From JAAYCU01 sp964642815 (GTDB lineage: Bacteria > Planctomycetota > Phycisphaerae > UBA1845 > PWPN01), in NCBI GenBank assembly GCA_964642815.1, contig CAZXSA010000112.1, positions 1 through 15,793 of the forward strand: a DNA stretch of 15,793 nt, in the 5' to 3' direction. Positions 1 through 7,043 of this stretch are shown in pieces. Made by a program: the position numbers and the translations under genes. Position 1 is the stretch's first letter. Each line of letters opens with the position of its first letter. Under the pieces are notes generated by a model. The model made no database searches and was not told where the DNA came from. It saw nothing but the letters and a program-made list of their open reading frames with translations.

Positions 1-179
1 AGCTCGGCGATTATTACCGGGCATGGCGGGCCAGCGGCGATCATGCCAGCCTGTCGCTGCTGGTCATCAGTATCGTCCTGGCCCTGATGTCGATCTGGAT
101 GGTTATCGAGGCGGTCGCCGCCTTCTGGCAAGCTCGGACCCGCTTCGTCAGCGGAACTACCTCGTCACCAACAGAATGA
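1..179 (+). CDS. C-terminal end of a membrane protein (partial)
   Basis: The open frame runs in from the left edge (first full codon at base 3) and stops at TGA 177-179, giving about 58 residues. It contains one clear hydrophobic helix (segment SLSLLVISIVLALMSIWMVI) followed by an amphipathic stretch and a short polar tail ending SPTE. A terminal membrane helix with a short polar tail suggests the last transmembrane segment of a polytopic transporter. The ending is reminiscent of short CstA-family (carbon starvation) peptide transporters, but that is from memory and too little is present to assign a family. Another overlapping frame is longer, but its composition (Arg/Gly rich, no hydrophobic pattern) looks like a shadow. 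The gene converges on the DUF4143 ATPase gene. Confidence 0.55.
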   Translation, partial: LGDYYRAWRASGDHASLSLLVISIVLALMSIWMVIEAVAAFWQARTRFVSGTTSSPTE

Positions 180-238
180 TCTCGCGTGGAGACGCCGAGG
201 CGCGAAGAGTAATATTCGATAGCCGGTATTCGCGAGAT
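179..238. repeat. Inverted repeat between convergent genes
   Basis: A perfect 8-bp inverted repeat, ATCTCGCG (179-186) and CGCGAGAT (231-238), brackets 44 nt. The loop contains a smaller CGCC-GA-GGCG hairpin (about 193-202). It lies between the stop of the upstream plus-strand gene and the stop of the minus-strand ATPase, where a bidirectional terminator would be expected. There is no T-tract next to the arms, so intrinsic termination is only a possibility. Confidence 0.3.
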
Positions 239-257
239 ATATTCGTCGGGGGTTTCG

Positions 258-1418
258 TCATAGGTTCGGCAGCACGTCCGTAATGAACTCCCGCCAGCCG
301 ATTACCGTAATCTGGTTTTCCATGAGACGCTCCCGCCTTTCTGGCCCCAAGACAAACAACGGTACACGGGGATGTAGCTCGCCAAACGCCTTAAGACCAT
401 ACAAGTGGGCTTGATGAATCACGGGGGTACTTTTCATTTCGACCGCCGCCACGATTTTCTGTCCACGCGTGATCAGAAGGTCCACTTCGACACCTTGCCG
501 CGTCCGCCAGAAAGCGAGATCGCAATCCATGCGCCGGTATTCGATGGCACTGCGAATCTGCTGGATAACAAATTGTTCAAATCGTCGTCCCCGCACAATC
601 GGGTCGAGCTTGCCGCCCAACTGATGGGTCAGGGCGTTGGTCACGCCGGGATCGAAGAAGAAATATTTCGGGTGAGAGATGAGCCTGGTCCGGGCACTGC
701 GTGCCCAAGCCGGCAGACGAAGCACCAGAAATGTTTCCTCCAGAATCCGGTAATACTGCTGCACGGTCTTTACGGAAACGCCGCATTCGCGGGCAATGTT
801 GCTGTAGTTGACCACCTCTCCATCCGCGGCGGCGGCGATGTCTAGAAAACCGCTGAAGGGAGCAAGATTACGTACAAGACCTTCCTGCTGAATCTCCTCG
901 CGGAGATAGGTTTCGGTATAGGCACGAAGGAATTCTCGCGGATTCTGATCGGTGTCGGCCCACAGCACGGGCAGCGTGCCGAAATTCAAGGCCTTTTCGA
1001 GCACAAAATCGTCTCCAAGCTCCTCGAACGTCAGTGGGAAGAGATGGTATGTGTAAGCTCTACCAGCCAAAAGGTTGGACGAACCCCGGCGAAGCTTGCG
1101 GGCGCTCGAACCCGTCAACACGAAAGTCACCGGGGTCGATTCGATTAATTCATGGATTTCGTCGAGAAGCGCGGGGAGCTTCTGAATTTCATCCACGACA
1201 CAGGTGAAACGTTTATGGCGGCGAAGATGAGCAAGAATCTCCTCGCGAAAACTGCCTGGCGACTGGGCATAACCCAGGAACACCCGCTGGGGCAGCAGGT
1301 CGATGTAGAGATCGCTTTCGGTCAGGCGATGCTTAACGAACCAAGTCTTGCCTGTCTGCCTGGGACCAAAAAGGAAATAACTCCTTGTGGCAACTGGATT
1401 TAACTGTCTCTTGAACAT
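258..1418 (-). CDS. AAA-type ATPase with C-terminal DUF4143 domain
   Basis: This encodes a 386-residue protein of the AAA_14 plus DUF4143 family, widespread in bacteria and archaea and usually of unknown function; members are often treated as accessory or mobile-type NTPases. The N-terminal ATPase domain has a Walker A motif GPRQTGKT at residues 18-25, a Walker B VVDE at 74-77, and a sensor-like TGSSARKL near residue 100. The C-terminal half (about 200-350) carries the DUF4143 region, with the typical segments YLREEI and FFFDPGVTNAL. A longer frame exists with a TTG start at 1541, but the ATG at 1418 gives the usual family N-terminus (MFKRQLNP, then Walker A at about 18). It also lies just downstream of a strong promoter at 1429-1456 that would fall inside the longer version. 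A GGAG sits 2 nt before the ATG, too close for a normal Shine-Dalgarno. No partner gene is obvious. Confidence 0.88.
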   Translation of the reverse strand: MFKRQLNPVATRSYFLFGPRQTGKTWFVKHRLTESDLYIDLLPQRVFLGYAQSPGSFREEILAHLRRHKRFTCVVDEIQKLPALLDEIHELIESTPVTFVLTGSSARKLRRGSSNLLAGRAYTYHLFPLTFEELGDDFVLEKALNFGTLPVLWADTDQNPREFLRAYTETYLREEIQQEGLVRNLAPFSGFLDIAAAADGEVVNYSNIARECGVSVKTVQQYYRILEETFLVLRLPAWARSARTRLISHPKYFFFDPGVTNALTHQLGGKLDPIVRGRRFEQFVIQQIRSAIEYRRMDCDLAFWRTRQGVEVDLLITRGQKIVAAVEMKSTPVIHQAHLYGLKAFGELHPRVPLFVLGPERRERLMENQITVIGWREFITDVLPNL

Positions 1419-1428
1419 GACTCCAATT

Positions 1429-1456
1429 ATTCTATGCGTTTTTGGAGTGATGTCAA
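1429..1456 (-). promoter_or_regulatory. Sigma70-type promoter of the DUF4143 ATPase, near-leaderless
   Basis: Read on the minus strand, a perfect -35 TTGACA (1456-1451), a 16-nt spacer and a -10 TAGAAT (1434-1429) are followed by only 10 nt before the ATG at 1418. With the usual distance from -10 to start site, transcription would begin about 4 nt before the start codon. The hexamers are seen directly; the start point is inferred. Confidence 0.65.
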
Positions 1457-1582
1457 GCTCCTCGATCCACGCAAAAACAGCCCGAATACGCCCAGGGGAA
1501 ATCCTTTTGTTGGGATCACGCCGACCTTGCGTGGGGGTCAAAGTCGCATCCGTCGTGTGTTCGTCTACCGGTACTTATGGAG

Positions 1583-2986
1583 CTACTTCCGTTTAATGCC
1601 GTCGTCGACTTCATCCAGATACGGGCGGGCCAGGTCGGTCAGTCGCTGGACGATTTCCTGATGATCGGCGGCGACGTTGCGCTGCTCGGCCGGGTCGTTT
1701 TCCAGGTCAAACAGTCCCGGCGGCCCCGCCGCATCACCGGTGGTCACCCCTGGGTGCGCGCTGGGCCGGGCCTGTTCATACGGCGCGATAATCCGCACGC
1801 CGTCCGGTCCGCGCGGGTCAATCCAGGTATCATCCAGTTCCCGAAAATTCTTGCCCGTTGGATCCGGACTGACCAAATGCAACTTCCACTTGCCGCGGCA
1901 AATGCTGTGTAGATTTTCGCCCCTGAAGCCCAGCAAAAATTCGTGAGGGCTTGGGGCCTTGGCGGTCAACATCGGTAAAATATCACGTCCATCGATCACC
2001 CGGTCCTTGGGCGGATCGATTCCCGCGGCGGCCAGCGTGGTAACATACAGATCCATGATGATGGCTGGCTCGTGGATCACCTGGCCCGCCGGGATTTTTC
2101 CCGGCCACCGGGCGATCAGCGGAACTCGAAGCCCCCCTTCCCAGGTCCGCCCTTTCATGCCCCGCAAGCCACCGGTGCTGCCGCCGTACCATGGCCCGTT
2201 ATCGCTGGTGAAAATAACGAGTGTATTTCGATCCAGATGGAGGGCCTTGAGCCGCTCCAGAAGCCGCCCTACGTTGGCGTCCAACTCGGCCATGACATCG
2301 CCATACAAGCCCGCTCCGCTCTTTTTATAATAATCCTCCGAGGCGGCCAGGGGTTTGTGCGGCATCGCATGAGGCAGGTAGAGAAAAAACGGGCGATCCC
2401 GGTTTTTCTCCATAAAAGCGATGGCCCGGTCGGTGTATCGTTTGGTCAATGTGGCCTGGATTACCGGATATTCAACGACTTTGTTTCCATCCCACAACTC
2501 GACCGGATGCATGTCATTGCTGTAAAGGATGCCCAGGTATTCGTCGTAGCCGTGGCGCAGCGGATGAAACTCCGGCTTGTGGCCGAGATGCCATTTGCCG
2601 ATGCAGATCGTGGCGTAGCCGGCCGCCTTGAAGGCCTCGCCCAAGGTGATCTCGCTATCCGGTATGCCGACATCGTTGACTCCCGCGTCCGGACAGGGAT
2701 TCTGGGTCATCCCGCTACGGAACGGGTAGCGCCCGGTCTGCAGCGAAGCGCGGGCGGGTGCACAGTAAGGACATGAGCTGTAAAAGTTGGTCAGCCGAGC
2801 GCCTTCGGTGGCCATGCGATCCAGATGCGGGGTCTTGAACTTGGGGTGGCCGTAACAACTCAGGTCGCCCCAGCCCAGGTCATCGGCATAGATGATGATA
2901 ACGTTCACCGGCTCGGCCGAAACCGCCTGAATCCACCCGAAAATTAACATTCCAATAGCGAGATATTTTTGATGTGATTTGGACAT
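1583..2986 (-). CDS. Secreted sulfatase (arylsulfatase A-like, alkaline phosphatase superfamily)
   Basis: This encodes a 467-residue hydrolase that cleaves sulfate esters, probably from sulfated polysaccharides or glycans outside the cytoplasm. An N-terminal Sec-type signal peptide runs to about VSA at residue 24. Metal-binding DD is at 35-36. The sulfatase signature is C75-A-P-A-R79 followed by ASLQTGR; Cys75 would be converted to formylglycine. The usual Ser of CxPSR is Ala here, which still satisfies the CxPxR core. Later motifs are GKWHLG (130-135), PHAMPHKP near 205-212, and SDNG (261-264) as the second metal-binding element. Length and motif order are typical. The start is uncertain: upstream in-frame starts exist at 2998 (ATG) and 3076 (TTG), but the ATG at 2986 puts a normal signal peptide at the N-terminus. 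No maturase gene is visible in the window. Confidence 0.92.
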   Translation of the reverse strand: MSKSHQKYLAIGMLIFGWIQAVSAEPVNVIIIYADDLGWGDLSCYGHPKFKTPHLDRMATEGARLTNFYSSCPYCAPARASLQTGRYPFRSGMTQNPCPDAGVNDVGIPDSEITLGEAFKAAGYATICIGKWHLGHKPEFHPLRHGYDEYLGILYSNDMHPVELWDGNKVVEYPVIQATLTKRYTDRAIAFMEKNRDRPFFLYLPHAMPHKPLAASEDYYKKSGAGLYGDVMAELDANVGRLLERLKALHLDRNTLVIFTSDNGPWYGGSTGGLRGMKGRTWEGGLRVPLIARWPGKIPAGQVIHEPAIIMDLYVTTLAAAGIDPPKDRVIDGRDILPMLTAKAPSPHEFLLGFRGENLHSICRGKWKLHLVSPDPTGKNFRELDDTWIDPRGPDGVRIIAPYEQARPSAHPGVTTGDAAGPPGLFDLENDPAEQRNVAADHQEIVQRLTDLARPYLDEVDDGIKRK

Positions 2987-3084
2987 GGCTATTACCATAG
3001 CCCCGCACAGGCCGGCCTGCAAGTCATGGCGAACTCCAACCCTTGACCCGTACGACGGAGGGCTATCCATCGTCAATCCGGTCC

Positions 3085-3339
3085 TTACCGCATGGCATGA
3101 AGCTCCTCGCGTACAACGCGCCGAAGAACTTTTTCGAGAGGCTCCTTCTGATGGGCAATGTATTCGCGCAAAGCATTATTCAGCAGCGTCTGGTAATTAC
3201 CTTTGCCCGCCGCCTCGACCTTTGAACGGAACCAGCCAACAACTTCTCTATCGAGACGAATGGTGATTCTAACCTTGCCTCCGGATGCCGGAACCACCGC
3301 GCCACGTCTTGCCTTGCTGAAGTCATAATGCTTTTTCAT
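3085..3339 (-). CDS. brnA: BrnA-type antitoxin
   Basis: This encodes an 84-residue ribbon-helix-helix antitoxin expected to bind and neutralise the BrnT toxin and to repress its own operon. The N-terminus (MKKHYDFSKARRG) is typical of BrnA. The segment VRITIRLD (23-30) forms the predicted DNA-binding beta strand, followed by two helices with the BrnA-like GNYQTLLNNALREYI (47-61). A C-terminal extension to 84 is rich in charged residues. The ATG at 3339 is supported by GGAGG at 3353-3349, nine nt upstream and inside the end of brnT. The two genes overlap by 17 nt (3323-3339), which implies translational coupling. A longer frame to 3420 would replace the usual N-terminus with unrelated residues and is not favoured. 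Confidence 0.88.
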   Translation of the reverse strand: MKKHYDFSKARRGAVVPASGGKVRITIRLDREVVGWFRSKVEAAGKGNYQTLLNNALREYIAHQKEPLEKVLRRVVREELHAMR

Positions 3340-3589
3340 ATTGTCGTACCTCCGATTTCGTGGCCCTTCGGGCCGATATGATCCGTATGGATTCTTCACG
3401 CCATGTGTATACGACCACAAGAATCCTTCCGAAACCGTCCATTCCCATGGTTACGAAACGCTCCTCGCCATGTTCGTCGTCCTCCCTCGTAAGCGCGTTG
3501 GGATCCTCGAATACGGCAAAGGTGTCCGCGAAGGAGATACCGTGCTTATGACGGTTCAGCCGGTTCTTGTTCGGATCCCACTCAAACAT
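3323..3589 (-). CDS. brnT: BrnT-type ribonuclease toxin
   Basis: This encodes an 88-residue toxin of the BrnT family, RelE-fold ribonucleases that inhibit translation when not bound by BrnA. Family hallmarks are present: the start MFEWDPNKNRLNRHKHGISF, the central FEDPNALTREDDEHGEERF, and the C-terminal RIISARRATKSEVRQYE (69-84). The ATG at 3589 gives the standard N-terminus; the 16 extra residues of a longer frame (to 3637) would overlap the promoter. There is no Shine-Dalgarno sequence, because the -10 box ends 6 nt before the ATG. The pair appears intact, with toxin first and antitoxin second as is standard for this family. Confidence 0.9.
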   Translation of the reverse strand: MFEWDPNKNRLNRHKHGISFADTFAVFEDPNALTREDDEHGEERFVTMGMDGFGRILVVVYTWREESIRIISARRATKSEVRQYEKAL

Positions 3590-3595
3590 AATGCT

Positions 3596-3625
3596 ATTAT
3601 ATGTACATTTGTATGCATTCGTCAA
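3596..3625 (-). promoter_or_regulatory. Consensus promoter of brnTA, leaderless, with candidate operator
   Basis: On the minus strand a -35 TTGACG (3625-3620), an 18-nt spacer and a perfect -10 TATAAT (3601-3596) are followed by 6 nt and then the brnT ATG at 3589, so the predicted first transcribed base is the A of the ATG. The spacer holds the palindromes ATGCAT and ATGTACAT. AATGC/GCATT arms flank the -10 region. These are candidate binding sites for the BrnA ribbon-helix-helix domain, since BrnA is known to repress its own promoter. The operator role is inferred. Confidence 0.72.
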
Positions 3626-3731
3626 GGTGGGTTTCAAAGGGTCCAGAGGAAAGGGTAAGCGGTTATCAACCCCCCATTTTTCTTAAATGTTTGGACACAT
3701 ACCATCATACCGATCCGTGCATTTTCGGCAC

Positions 3732-4586
3732 TTATTTTTGAAGGACGCCGGCCATAATCCTCGCCATTCGGTTGTGCCCTTCCTGCGAAAGGTGGAGCCC
3801 ATCCAACGTTCCATCTTTTGTTCCCAGAACGTCGGCGAAGCAGCGTTTGGGGAGGAGTTGGATGTCGTATTTCCTGACCATGCGACGTTGTGCCGCTCCA
3901 TAACCATTTCGGAACGGGATCAGGGGTAATTCCAGCATGAGAACCTGATGATGATCCTTGCGCAACGAAGATACGAGGATATCGAGTTGTTTATGAAATT
4001 CCGCCGTGGACGTTCCCCCGAGCAGATCATTTCCTCCGATTTCCACGATGACCACGGAACCGGGCTCGGCGATGCCCTGCGCCTGGATATGCGCACTTTC
4101 AACCGTGGCTCCGGCTTTCGCAAGATTGATCACGGGATATCCCGTGATCTTCCGTAAAACCTCGGGCCAACACTGATGACTGGTCCCCATGCCCGCGCTG
4201 ATGGAATCGCCCAGCACGTAGATCGTTTTTCCGTTCGGCACGGAAACTCGCGGCATACAACGAAAGGGAATTTCCGCCAGGCATAGCCCAACCGACACCA
4301 CCATAAGCAGACCGGCGGCCATCCATCGCAAGCGTACGGTTGCGTTGCCTCGATACCCGAGGAGCAGCACGACAACGGTGGGGATTAACCAAAGAGCGTA
4401 TAGCCAAAGAGACAACGGCGTGGCTGAGATAACCACAAGAATAACACCCAGAATAACAATAACCATCATAAGGGATCGGACGTATGGTTTACGCAAACTC
4501 AGAAGAAGGAGACCCCCGATCAACGCCATGATCTGGCCGATGAAGAATGCCGCGCCATCGGAAATGCTTAAGACTATTGGGTGCAC
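3732..4586 (-). CDS. Membrane-anchored GDSL/SGNH hydrolase
   Basis: This encodes 284 residues: an N-terminal membrane region with about four hydrophobic helices (roughly 13-31, 38-55, 60-77 and 88-104), then an SGNH hydrolase domain. The catalytic blocks are visible: GDSIS with nucleophile Ser128, Gly159 in NLAKAGATV, GGND with Asn186, and LDGLH with Asp262 and His265. These enzymes are esterases, lipases or acyl hydrolases, often acting on acetylated glycans or lysophospholipids. Here the hydrolase domain is about 175 residues, a minimal fold. The chosen start is the GTG at 4586, which has GGAG five nt upstream; an in-frame GTG two codons earlier has no such site. The gene lies about 50 nt downstream of the unknown two-gene cassette on the same strand and could be co-transcribed with it. 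Confidence 0.85.
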   Translation of the reverse strand: MHPIVLSISDGAAFFIGQIMALIGGLLLLSLRKPYVRSLMMVIVILGVILVVISATPLSLWLYALWLIPTVVVLLLGYRGNATVRLRWMAAGLLMVVSVGLCLAEIPFRCMPRVSVPNGKTIYVLGDSISAGMGTSHQCWPEVLRKITGYPVINLAKAGATVESAHIQAQGIAEPGSVVIVEIGGNDLLGGTSTAEFHKQLDILVSSLRKDHHQVLMLELPLIPFRNGYGAAQRRMVRKYDIQLLPKRCFADVLGTKDGTLDGLHLSQEGHNRMARIMAGVLQK

Positions 4587-4637
4587 GTTCACTCCGTAGA
4601 GGATTATTCAGCTTGATTCGCTTTTCGCCTTATGTAA

Positions 4638-4970
4638 TCATTTCTTCGGGCAGCCAGCGAGGGCCTCTTCGAGCAATTGAGCGGCAACCTGCATGGGGCT
4701 GACCTTTCGATCGGCCGTGCTCATCTGTTGGGCCAACCGGCGAAGCTTGCGCTGGGTTGCGGAACTCATCGGCACCTTGGAGCGGGTATCCCACTCTTTG
4801 GCTGTCGGACGACCGGGCCGTATCCCCCGGGCGGGCTGGAGCCGCCCATGCAGGGCCTTGACGATTTGCCGAAGACGGGCCGCCCCAAACGCACCGCCAC
4901 CGGTGTCTGGCAGTTTGCACACGACCTTCGCGCCCATCACCTTGCCGATTCGTTTGATGTTACGGGCCAT
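4638..4970 (-). CDS. Small conserved protein of unknown function, second gene of a two-gene cassette
   Basis: This encodes 110 residues of no function I can assign. It has a basic N-terminus, a segment LPDTGGGAFGAARL (about 20-33), a central RPGRPTAKEW, and a helical C-terminal half containing KVPMSSATQRKLRRLAQQMS and KVSPMQVAAQLLEEAL. From memory, similar small proteins with GRPT and KVPMS...VSPMQ(V/L)AAQLLE segments are common in Cyanobacteria and Planctomycetota next to a protein resembling the upstream neighbour. The ATG at 4970 begins 2 nt after the stop of that neighbour, with GAGG six nt upstream, so the two are one translational unit. The size, pairing and helical RNA- or DNA-binding-like C-terminus would suit a toxin-antitoxin or nucleic-acid-binding role, but nothing in the sequence proves it. 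Confidence 0.72.
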   Translation of the reverse strand: MARNIKRIGKVMGAKVVCKLPDTGGGAFGAARLRQIVKALHGRLQPARGIRPGRPTAKEWDTRSKVPMSSATQRKLRRLAQQMSTADRKVSPMQVAAQLLEEALAGCPKK

Positions 4971-4972
4971 TC

Positions 4973-5389
4973 TTAACCTCGCTTTCGGGGCAAAGGAAAA
5001 CGAATTTCCAGATAGTCCCGGTCAATCACAAAGCCCACGGCACCCTGGCGACATTCGGTTCCCATGCGGATCAGAATCTCGCGAAGAGCACCCGCCTGTC
5101 GCTCAATGGCATCCTCTGACGTGTAACACTGAATGATGATTGGCTCATCGAACAGGAGTTTACCATCCTGATCGTCATCGCGCCATACGCCCTTGCCTTT
5201 GGGATAAGCGGTTGCCCCGCCGAACAACTTGCCGAGGGCGAGGAGAGCTTCGTCTCGTCAAAGATCCTTATCAATCGACTTTTCATCCCGGTCCTGGCTG
5301 GGAATGAACAGGACAAGAAGATTCGAGGCCGACTTACCGGCCTTGAACAGGGTCGCACGGTCCGATCGAGATTGTTTCTTTTTCGCCAT
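4973..5389 (-). pseudogene. First gene of the unknown cassette, interrupted by one in-frame TGA
   Basis: Reading from ATG 5389, one frame runs 138 codons to TAA at 4973-4975 with a single interruption, TGA at codon 44 (5260-5258). Before it are 43 residues starting MAKKKQSRSDRATLFK, with SNLLVLFIPSQDRD. After it are 94 residues with LFGGATAYPKGKGVWRDD, IIIQCYTSEDA and GAVGFVIDRDYLEIRFPL. Both sides look like one conserved protein, and the frame is the same on both sides, so this is a nonsense change and not a frameshift. From memory, relatives carry a Trp at about this place, which would make the change TGG to TGA. No ribosome site or ATG just after the TGA would restart translation. Function unknown. 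It is strongly promoted (5397-5425) and immediately followed by the 110-residue gene. It could also be a sequencing error or a recoded codon. Confidence 0.75.
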
Positions 5390-5396
5390 CGTTGAA

Positions 5397-5425
5397 AGTA
5401 TACCACTTATTGCCCAGAAAGTCAA
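5397..5425 (-). promoter_or_regulatory. Near-consensus promoter of the unknown two-gene cassette, leaderless
   Basis: On the minus strand a -35 TTGACT (5425-5420), an ideal 17-nt spacer and a -10 TATACT (5402-5397) are followed by 7 nt and then the ATG at 5389. The predicted transcript starts at or one base before the start codon. There is no room for a Shine-Dalgarno sequence. Confidence 0.7.
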
Positions 5426-5554
5426 TTTCGCGGACTTACTTACAGCCCGCGCGCATCGGTCAGATCCCGATCCCGAATAGCCCTGTCATTCATGGAAAAT
5501 AATCTATCGACAAGATAATTTAAGCACAAGAGTTCAGCAGCGGAACAACGAGTA

Positions 5555-5583
5555 TTGTGAACCCGCGTCATCCGGATTAAACT
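5555..5583 (+). promoter_or_regulatory. Possible promoter of the plus-strand Gfo/Idh/MocA gene
   Basis: TTGTGA (5555-5560), a 17-nt spacer and TAAACT (5578-5583) each match four of six consensus bases and lie 38 nt before the ATG at 5622. The rest of the 232-nt gap from 5390 to 5621 holds the divergent promoter of the unknown cassette and an A+T-rich stretch near 5498-5525; I see no gene or terminator there. Confidence 0.35.
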
Positions 5584-5621
5584 GCACAAATCGAGCAAGG
5601 TGATTTTGTGAGGACATACCC

Positions 5622-6962
5622 ATGACGGATGCACTAACGCGACGAACCTTTTTACATCAAACCGGCTTGACGGTAGCGGCTACGGCCGGGTTGAACAATC
5701 TGCTGCATGCGGCACCGGCCAAACTCGGGGCGAACGAGCAGGTGCGCTGCGCGCTGATTGGGGCCGGAGGCATGGGCAGTCATAATGCCCGCTGGCTGAT
5801 CGAGGCCGGAGCACCCTGCGTGGCCATCGCCGATTGCGACGACTCGAACGCGGAGAGGACGGCCGCCACCTTCGCCGATGTCGGTCAATCACTCAAACCG
5901 GATACCGGCCGCGACTATCACCGCGTCCTTGATCGCAAGGACGTCGATTTCGTCGTCGTCGGCACGCCCGATCACTGGCACGCCCTGCCCACCATCCATG
6001 CCTGCATGGCCGGCAAGGATGTGTATGTGCAAAAACCCGTCTCCCATAACGTGCGCGAGGGACGGGCGATGGTCGAGGCCGCCCGGAAATACGATCGCGT
6101 GGTCATGGTCGGTTTGCAGCAGCGCGTGGGCGAGCACTATAACGAGGCCAAGAAATACGTCGAATCCGGACAACTCGGCAAAATCTCGTTGGTCCGGGCC
6201 TGGATGTGCCGGCGCCGACCTAACGCGGGGCATCCGCCGAACGGCACTCCACCGGCCCACGTGGATTTCGATCTTTGGCTCGGACCGGCCCCGCGACGGG
6301 AATTCAATTCCAAGCGTTTTCACACCTATTGGCGCTATTTCTGGGACTACGCCAACGGCAAGATGGCCGACTGGGGCGTGCATATGCTCGACATCGTGCG
6401 CTGGTACATGGGCGTGCGCGGGCCGCAAAGGGTAAGCTCCTCGGGCAAGAAAACGATCGACGACTTTTACGAAACGCCTGACGTGCAGATCGTCACCTAC
6501 GATTTCCCCGATTTCATCTGCCAATGGGAAACGCGGCTCGACAATTCCCAACCGATCGAGAATCGCCTGGCATCCGGTACCTCGCACGGCATCGCTCTTT
6601 ACGGCGAGCACGGAACCCTGGTCATCACCCGTAACGACTGGGCGGTTTACCCGGAGCCTGAAAACAAAACCATCACGACTCCTCCGAAATGGTCTTTTCC
6701 GGAGGGCGTGGATCCCGACCCGATCATGCACAAGGCCCACATGCGGGTGCTTATCGATTGCGTCAAGAACCACAAAAAAGGCATACCGGATATTGAGGAC
6801 GGACACCTGAGCACCACGATGTGCGAACTGGCCACTATCGCTTATAAAACCGGGCGAGCCATCCAATGGGACGCCGAACGTGAACAGGTCATCGGCGACT
6901 CCGAGGCGGCGGCCATGCTCGGCCGCCAGGCTCGCAAGCCCTACGATTTGCCGACGCTGTAA
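5622..6962 (+). CDS. Tat-exported Gfo/Idh/MocA family oxidoreductase
   Basis: This encodes 446 residues of a nucleotide-dependent sugar or polyol oxidoreductase family. A twin-arginine signal (TRRTFLHQTGL, residues 6-16) with a hydrophobic region ending in HAAPA near 33 indicates export in folded form with its cofactor. The Rossmann fold starts with LIGAGGMG (45-52). TPDHWH is at 115-120. The catalytic-Lys region is VQKP (136-139, Lys138); QKP replaces the more usual EKP. The C-terminal substrate domain has FWLGPAP-like LWLGPAPR near 218-225 and DWGVHMLD at 250-257, typical of the planctomycete subgroup. GAGG lies 9 nt before the ATG. It is only distantly related to the two tandem family members at 12321-14945. 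Substrate unknown. Confidence 0.9.
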   Translation: MTDALTRRTFLHQTGLTVAATAGLNNLLHAAPAKLGANEQVRCALIGAGGMGSHNARWLIEAGAPCVAIADCDDSNAERTAATFADVGQSLKPDTGRDYHRVLDRKDVDFVVVGTPDHWHALPTIHACMAGKDVYVQKPVSHNVREGRAMVEAARKYDRVVMVGLQQRVGEHYNEAKKYVESGQLGKISLVRAWMCRRRPNAGHPPNGTPPAHVDFDLWLGPAPRREFNSKRFHTYWRYFWDYANGKMADWGVHMLDIVRWYMGVRGPQRVSSSGKKTIDDFYETPDVQIVTYDFPDFICQWETRLDNSQPIENRLASGTSHGIALYGEHGTLVITRNDWAVYPEPENKTITTPPKWSFPEGVDPDPIMHKAHMRVLIDCVKNHKKGIPDIEDGHLSTTMCELATIAYKTGRAIQWDAEREQVIGDSEAAAMLGRQARKPYDLPTL

Positions 6963-7043
6963 GAGTGCCAGAGTAAAACAGCATTACCCTTCGCACCCCG
7001 TATGGCTTGCCCTTGCATGTCCACCCCCGATACCCGACTCGCC

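Noticed and set aside
23..283. An 86-codon plus-strand frame over the left edge
   Set aside because: Its translation is Arg/Gly rich without secondary-structure pattern, while the overlapping frame ending at 179 has a clear membrane helix. It also overlaps the end of the ATPase gene.
1511..1532. CACGC/GCGTG inverted repeat as a terminator after the sulfatase gene
   Set aside because: The arms are short and no T-tract follows on the minus strand.
5258..5389. Use of a genetic code in which UGA means Trp, to explain the in-frame TGA
   Set aside because: Several neighbouring genes end correctly at TGA, and TGG is used for Trp throughout.
5889..6866. A 325-codon minus-strand frame inside the plus-strand Gfo/Idh/MocA gene
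   Set aside because: It is the antisense shadow of a well-supported gene in G+C-rich DNA; its translation is His/Val/Arg rich with no recognisable family.
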